34,689 nucleotides of DNA from Oceanospirillaceae bacterium. GTDB lineage: Bacteria > Pseudomonadota > Gammaproteobacteria > Pseudomonadales > Balneatricaceae. The stretch is taken from NCBI GenBank assembly GCA_013215445.1, contig JABSRA010000049.1, forward strand, positions 1-34,689, written 5' to 3'. Positions 33,712 to 34,689 of the stretch are shown in pieces. The position numbers and the translations under genes are program-made. Position 1 is the first letter of the stretch, and each line of letters opens with the position of its first letter. Below the pieces are notes generated by a model. The model was not told the origin of the DNA, searched no databases, and was given only the letters and a program-made list of their open reading frames with translations.

Positions 33712-34496
33712 ACAAGTTAACGTTTGCGTTTGGTTGTTTTTGCTCGTTAAATATTTCCGCTAATGCTTTGACTTTAAAAGAAAAAACAGACATATTAATC
33801 GCTACCTATCCCTCTGCTCTGTCCCATCAAAGTGGCGGTTATTTGCATACCCTGAGCGGCAAGAAATGGTTGATAGATGACGGTAGGATAAAAAGCCATC
33901 AACAGGCGTTAAACAGCCCCGATATAGAAGATAGTTTGCGCCAAGTATATCCGCTGTTAACTTGTGAAACCGATCGCAAAAAAGACTTTGACCCCGGTAG
34001 AATCCGCTTCGAAGATTTATTAAAAGAGTTGTATGGTGCTGATAAAACTCAAGTGCAAAGCCGTTTAAGCGCCGTGCCTTGGTATACTAAAAAACTCTAT
34101 GTCAATGAGCGGCAACAAGCGGCAGTAGCGCTGGCAAAAGTACAGCGTGAGCTGGCTAAAGATACGCGTTTAACTCGTTATCTTAACCCTTCAGCGGGGG
34201 TGTTTAACTGGCGTTATATTAGTGGCACTAAGCGGTTGTCAGTGCACAGTTTTGCCGCGGCAATAGATTTAAACGTGCGTTACGCAGACTATTGGAAATG
34301 GCAGAAAAACAGTAAAGTGGCGGGCGCGCGGCTGAGTTTCGAAAATAAATATCCGCAAAAGATAGTCCAGGTCTTCGAGGACCATGGTTTTATATGGGGT
34401 GGTGCCTGGTACCATTTTGATTCTATGCATTTTGAATACCGCCCAGCATTAATCGCCATTGCCAGAGCGCAAGGTTGCTCCGTCGTCACCAAGTAA
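33708..34496 (+). CDS. Exported M15-family peptidoglycan peptidase
   Basis: The 262-residue protein has a signal peptide (to about residue 20, NISANA). The C-terminal catalytic region shows SVHSFAAAIDLN, with zinc ligands His180 and Asp187, and WYHFDSMHFEY (234-244), with the last ligand His241 next to a Glu, matching the M15C type of L-alanyl-D-glutamate or D-Ala-D-Ala-type peptidases. The N-terminal half (20-120) is unassigned. The GTG start overlaps the stop of the M48 gene by four bases, so translation is coupled. The cleavage specificity cannot be read from sequence. Confidence 0.86.
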   Translation: MNKLTFAFGCFCSLNISANALTLKEKTDILIATYPSALSHQSGGYLHTLSGKKWLIDDGRIKSHQQALNSPDIEDSLRQVYPLLTCETDRKKDFDPGRIRFEDLLKELYGADKTQVQSRLSAVPWYTKKLYVNERQQAAVALAKVQRELAKDTRLTRYLNPSAGVFNWRYISGTKRLSVHSFAAAIDLNVRYADYWKWQKNSKVAGARLSFENKYPQKIVQVFEDHGFIWGGAWYHFDSMHFEYRPALIAIARAQGCSVVTK

Positions 34497-34616
34497 GCCC
34501 CGACTACCTTAACATCAGAAATATCGACCAGCGATGACCCCAGGGCGCAGCTAAAAAAGTCTGCCCGACATTATGGATTTGCAGCTTTACCTCGCTGCCA
34601 GATAGATAAATTAACA

Positions 34617-34642
34617 GGGGATAGAGTCGCTACTTTATCCCC
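34617..34642. terminator. Hairpin near the right edge
   Basis: GGGGATA (34617-34623) and TATCCCC (34636-34642) pair perfectly around a 12-base loop, 120 bases after the M15 peptidase stop. There is no T run, so it could end the peptidase unit weakly or belong to a gene beyond the edge. No gene is assigned in 34497-34689. Confidence 0.35.
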
Positions 34643-34689
34643 GTGATGTTTCGGATCGACAAAATGTTAATGCAGGGCGAGTAGTGACT

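Noticed and set aside
1-34689. CRISPR array, tRNA or rRNA genes, prophage or insertion sequence
   Set aside because: I saw no regular spaced repeats, no cloverleaf or rRNA sequence, and no transposase or phage protein in any frame.

Overview
The window looks like a chromosomal segment of a free-living, probably marine, aerobic or facultative gammaproteobacterium. The order prmA, dusB, fis, purH, purD is a familiar gammaproteobacterial housekeeping block. A tryptophan 2,3-dioxygenase, a Fur-type site beside a siderophore-interacting protein and two c-di-GMP proteins fit an oxic, iron-limited life style. I cannot name the genus from sequence reading alone.

Positions 1-9660 hold the most interesting part: a complete corrinoid (B12)-dependent demethylation module. 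On the + strand lie an MttB-superfamily methyltransferase with no in-frame stop or pyrrolysine codon (927-2498) and a GlxA/GbdR-type AraC regulator (2679-3647). Facing them on the - strand is a tightly packed six-gene operon, in transcription order: corrinoid protein, DUF1638 protein, MetV-like Cys-rich protein, MetF-like reductase, pterin-binding methyltransferase (MtgA/AcsE type), and a RACo/RamA-like ferredoxin-ASKHA reactivating protein. Together they predict this route: a methylated quaternary amine gives its methyl group to the corrinoid protein, MtgA passes it to tetrahydrofolate, and MetF/MetV oxidise the methyl-folate. The three proteins expected to touch the corrinoid protein all carry Arg-rich tails, while the corrinoid protein starts with a strongly acidic tail. 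The operon leader contains several competing hairpins.

Positions 9660-19050 hold a double-receiver diguanylate cyclase, a histone-deacetylase-family hydrolase, a GNAT acetyltransferase, a dimethylglycine/sarcosine dehydrogenase-like flavoprotein with a folate-binding domain (the likely next step if the substrate is glycine betaine), a stand-alone Lrp/AsnC ligand-binding domain, a possible tiny secreted protein, dGTPase, and a decayed PhzF-family gene fragment.

Positions 19050-26800 hold tryptophan 2,3-dioxygenase, a GNAT protein and a DUF1289 protein on the - strand, then prmA, dusB-fis and purHD on the + strand. A 351-bp non-coding element with terminal inverted repeats and internal cruciform arms follows purD.

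Positions 27200-34689 hold a CHASE-PAS-GGDEF-EAL membrane protein, a SAM methyltransferase, a siderophore-interacting flavoprotein with a distant Fur box, and a two-gene unit of exported peptidases (M48 with two YARHG repeats, and an M15 peptidoglycan peptidase).
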